The notes below the pieces were generated by a model. It ran no database searches, had not been told where the DNA came from, and saw only the letters and a program-made list of their open reading frames with translations. From NCBI GenBank assembly GCA_000739535.1, contig DF820466.1, positions 837,680 to 897,593 on the forward strand: a stretch of 59,914 nucleotides of DNA, in the 5' to 3' direction. Position 1 is the first letter of the stretch; the number at the start of each line of letters is the position of its first letter. Position numbers and translations under genes: made by a program. This DNA comes from Candidatus Vecturithrix granuli. GTDB taxonomy: Bacteria; Moduliflexota; Moduliflexia; Moduliflexales; Moduliflexaceae. Shown in pieces: positions 58,747-59,914 of this stretch.

Positions 58747-59349
58747 CGCTGAATTGTCTCCATTTCTTTGTAATAGCGCACCGTAATTCCCCTATTTTTT
58801 GTCCGTACGATTCTGTCAAGCTTGACATCAGAAACCTCAAGAAACTATAGCCAGAACGTTTGTGATGCGCCTGTAACTTCTTCACGGCTCAAAATCCTTA
58901 TCCACGCCGACCATCATCATCCCCTTCGCGGCATTGCGGCAAATCAGGCACGATTTGTTTTGATGAACCTATCTTTTGCTTTATCACATACGTTTTCATT
59001 GCTGTGTAACTCCTTTGAGTTTGTGGCCTCTCCTCTTTACCTGGAAGAGCAGTTTCTTATTACTTTAACGTGAGTTCGGGATAAGCTTTTAAGCCCCAAC
59101 GGGGCGGAATCTGGTAGCCCAGGGTGCCAGCCAGCCCTGGGACAAGAAGCGGGTTCCCTCCTCCCCTCCCCGCGTTCCGCCGCCGCGAGCGGCGGCGGAA
59201 CGCGGGGAGGGGAGGGGAGGACACACACGTCGGATTTTCAGCCCCAGGGCTACCATATCCCGTCCCTTCGGGACGTTTACGGCGTTTTTCTTATCCCGAA
59301 CTCACGTTATTTTAGTCACTTTAGCTCACTTTAGTCACTTACAAACTTC
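58747..59349. other. 603-bp gap holding a gene remnant and a MITE-like element
   Basis: 58750-58850 contains a short minus-strand coding-like stretch without a start. 58850-59065 shows nothing definite. 59066-59309 is a terminal-inverted-repeat element. After it, TTTAGTCACTTTAGCTCACT repeats in near-identical 10-11 base units up to the restriction-modification fragment. Confidence 0.5.
59066..59309. mobile_element. MITE-like element with 20-bp perfect terminal inverted repeats
   Basis: Ends TAACGTGAGTTCGGGATAAG (59066-59085) and CTTATCCCGAACTCACGTTA (59290-59309) are exact complements. Inside are several hairpins: GCCCCAACGGGGC, AGCCCAGGG/CCCTGGG, a 62-bp palindrome with a GCGGCGG stem at 59159-59220 and CCCGTCCCTTCGGGACG. 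No coding capacity. Much more G+C-rich than its surroundings, so probably acquired. Confidence 0.8.
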
Positions 59350-59914
59350 TTATGACTTCCCCTCCACAAGCCAAATTTCTTCCTCTGTCAAACCGTACAA
59401 CTCATACACCATTCTGTCAATCTTTTGATCGGTCTGCTCAATCTGTTCTTGCAGGTCGAGAGCATGATTTTTTTGAGCTTCAAACAGATCCAGCAGGCCG
59501 AATTCCTCCTGTTTACTGAGTTTGACGTTCTGCTTTTTGAGTTCAGTGACAAACTCGCTGAAGTCGAGAGTGTGAAAGGCTTGCAGCTTAGTGGAAAGGG
59601 TTTTCGGGTGATAGCTGGATTCAATGAAGCGCAGGAATTTCTGTGTACCTGTATAGAAATGTTTGTTGAGTTCCAGCATATTTTCGGCTTTTATAATGAA
59701 ATTTTTTTGTGCAGATGAAATGATTAGAGGTAATCTTTCCACAAAAACTACTTTTACTTCAGCCAGAGGTTTTCCAACCATGTGGAAATTTTCATGCCTG
59801 AACACCCAGTTCAATAATTTGGAATTTATGATGGCTAATAAATATAGTAACTCACTTTACGCAGTAGATAAAAAAGTTCTTTGACAAATATCTTGTGATC
59901 ATGTTCAGATCCTC
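59350..59914 (-). pseudogene. C-terminal fragment of a type II restriction-modification enzyme (Eco57I/TaqI-like), frameshifted and cut by the window edge
   Basis: The frame from 59856 down to 59350 reads SELLYLLAIINSKLLNWVFRH then LPLIISSAQKNFIIKAENMLELNK, LQAFHTLDFSEFVTELKK and QIEQTDQKIDRMVYELYGLTEEEIWLVEG (in parts), the specificity/C-terminal domain of Eco57I-type enzymes. The frame is closed by a stop at 59857-59859, but the adjoining upstream sequence (to 59914) reads SKNFFIYCVK in another frame, which joins the same domain after one lost base near 59852-59856. The gene is therefore probably inactive. The methylase and nuclease parts would lie outside the window to the right. Confidence 0.75.

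Overview
The window reads as a chromosomal segment of a Gram-negative, probably uncultured bacterium. An LPS Kdo pair (waaA and kdsB), TRAP and ABC solute-binding systems and TPR/WD40/zinc-ribbon signalling proteins are present, together with a very high density of short palindromic intergenic repeats. This mix resembles what is known of candidate phylum KSB3 (Modulibacteria), but that assignment is an impression from gene content; no rRNA or tRNA gene was seen to test it.

Layout. (1) 0.2-6.2 kb, minus strand: a dipeptide-type ABC transporter (binding protein, DppB, DppC) downstream of an AroM/DUF1177 pair, with a HicAB toxin-antitoxin module between them that carries its own strong promoter/operator. 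(2) 6.7-9.7 kb, minus: an AhpD-like protein, a DUF3788 protein, a C_GCAxxG_C_C redox protein and waaA. (3) 10-12 kb, plus: an unrecognised 405-residue protein and kdsB, ending in a 136-bp tandem duplication. (4) 12.3-23.9 kb: a catabolic island. The minus strand carries a DeoR regulator, Zn-ADH, SIS-domain protein, Fe-ADH, DapA-type lyase and TRAP transporter P-Q-M; the plus strand, divergently, carries a PfkB kinase, amidohydrolase and YjbQ. (5) 24-36.7 kb: a signalling and proteolysis island. It holds a degenerate receiver/PAS/GAF protein, a Ser/Thr kinase, a putative Cys-rich sigma-like factor, a zinc-finger anti-sigma-like protein, a 1571-residue protein joining a Lon-protease-like domain to a STAND ATPase, a membrane segment and about 15 WD40 repeats, then a rhomboid protease and a zinc-ribbon HExxH protein. 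(6) 37-42.4 kb, plus: a DUF4129/MoxR/DUF58 operon ending in a DMT transporter. (7) 42.4-53 kb: methyltransferase and MaoC (minus), then on the plus strand a second TRAP transporter, CoA-transferase, enoyl-CoA hydratase, DhaL and a DhaM-HPr-EI fusion, with no dhaK. (8) 53-59.9 kb: epimerase, AP2-like protein and zinc-ribbon membrane protein (minus), RecQ (plus), a small protein, a MITE-like element and a frameshifted C-terminal fragment of a type II restriction-modification enzyme running off the right edge.

The most interesting candidate is the sigma-like/anti-sigma-like/Lon-STAND-WD40/rhomboid/metallopeptidase set at 28.4-36.7 kb, which looks like a regulated-proteolysis or conflict system. 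The second theme is the repeat families: at least seven, nested in each other, in one case with target-duplication-like flanks, and several supplying the last codons or stop of a gene.
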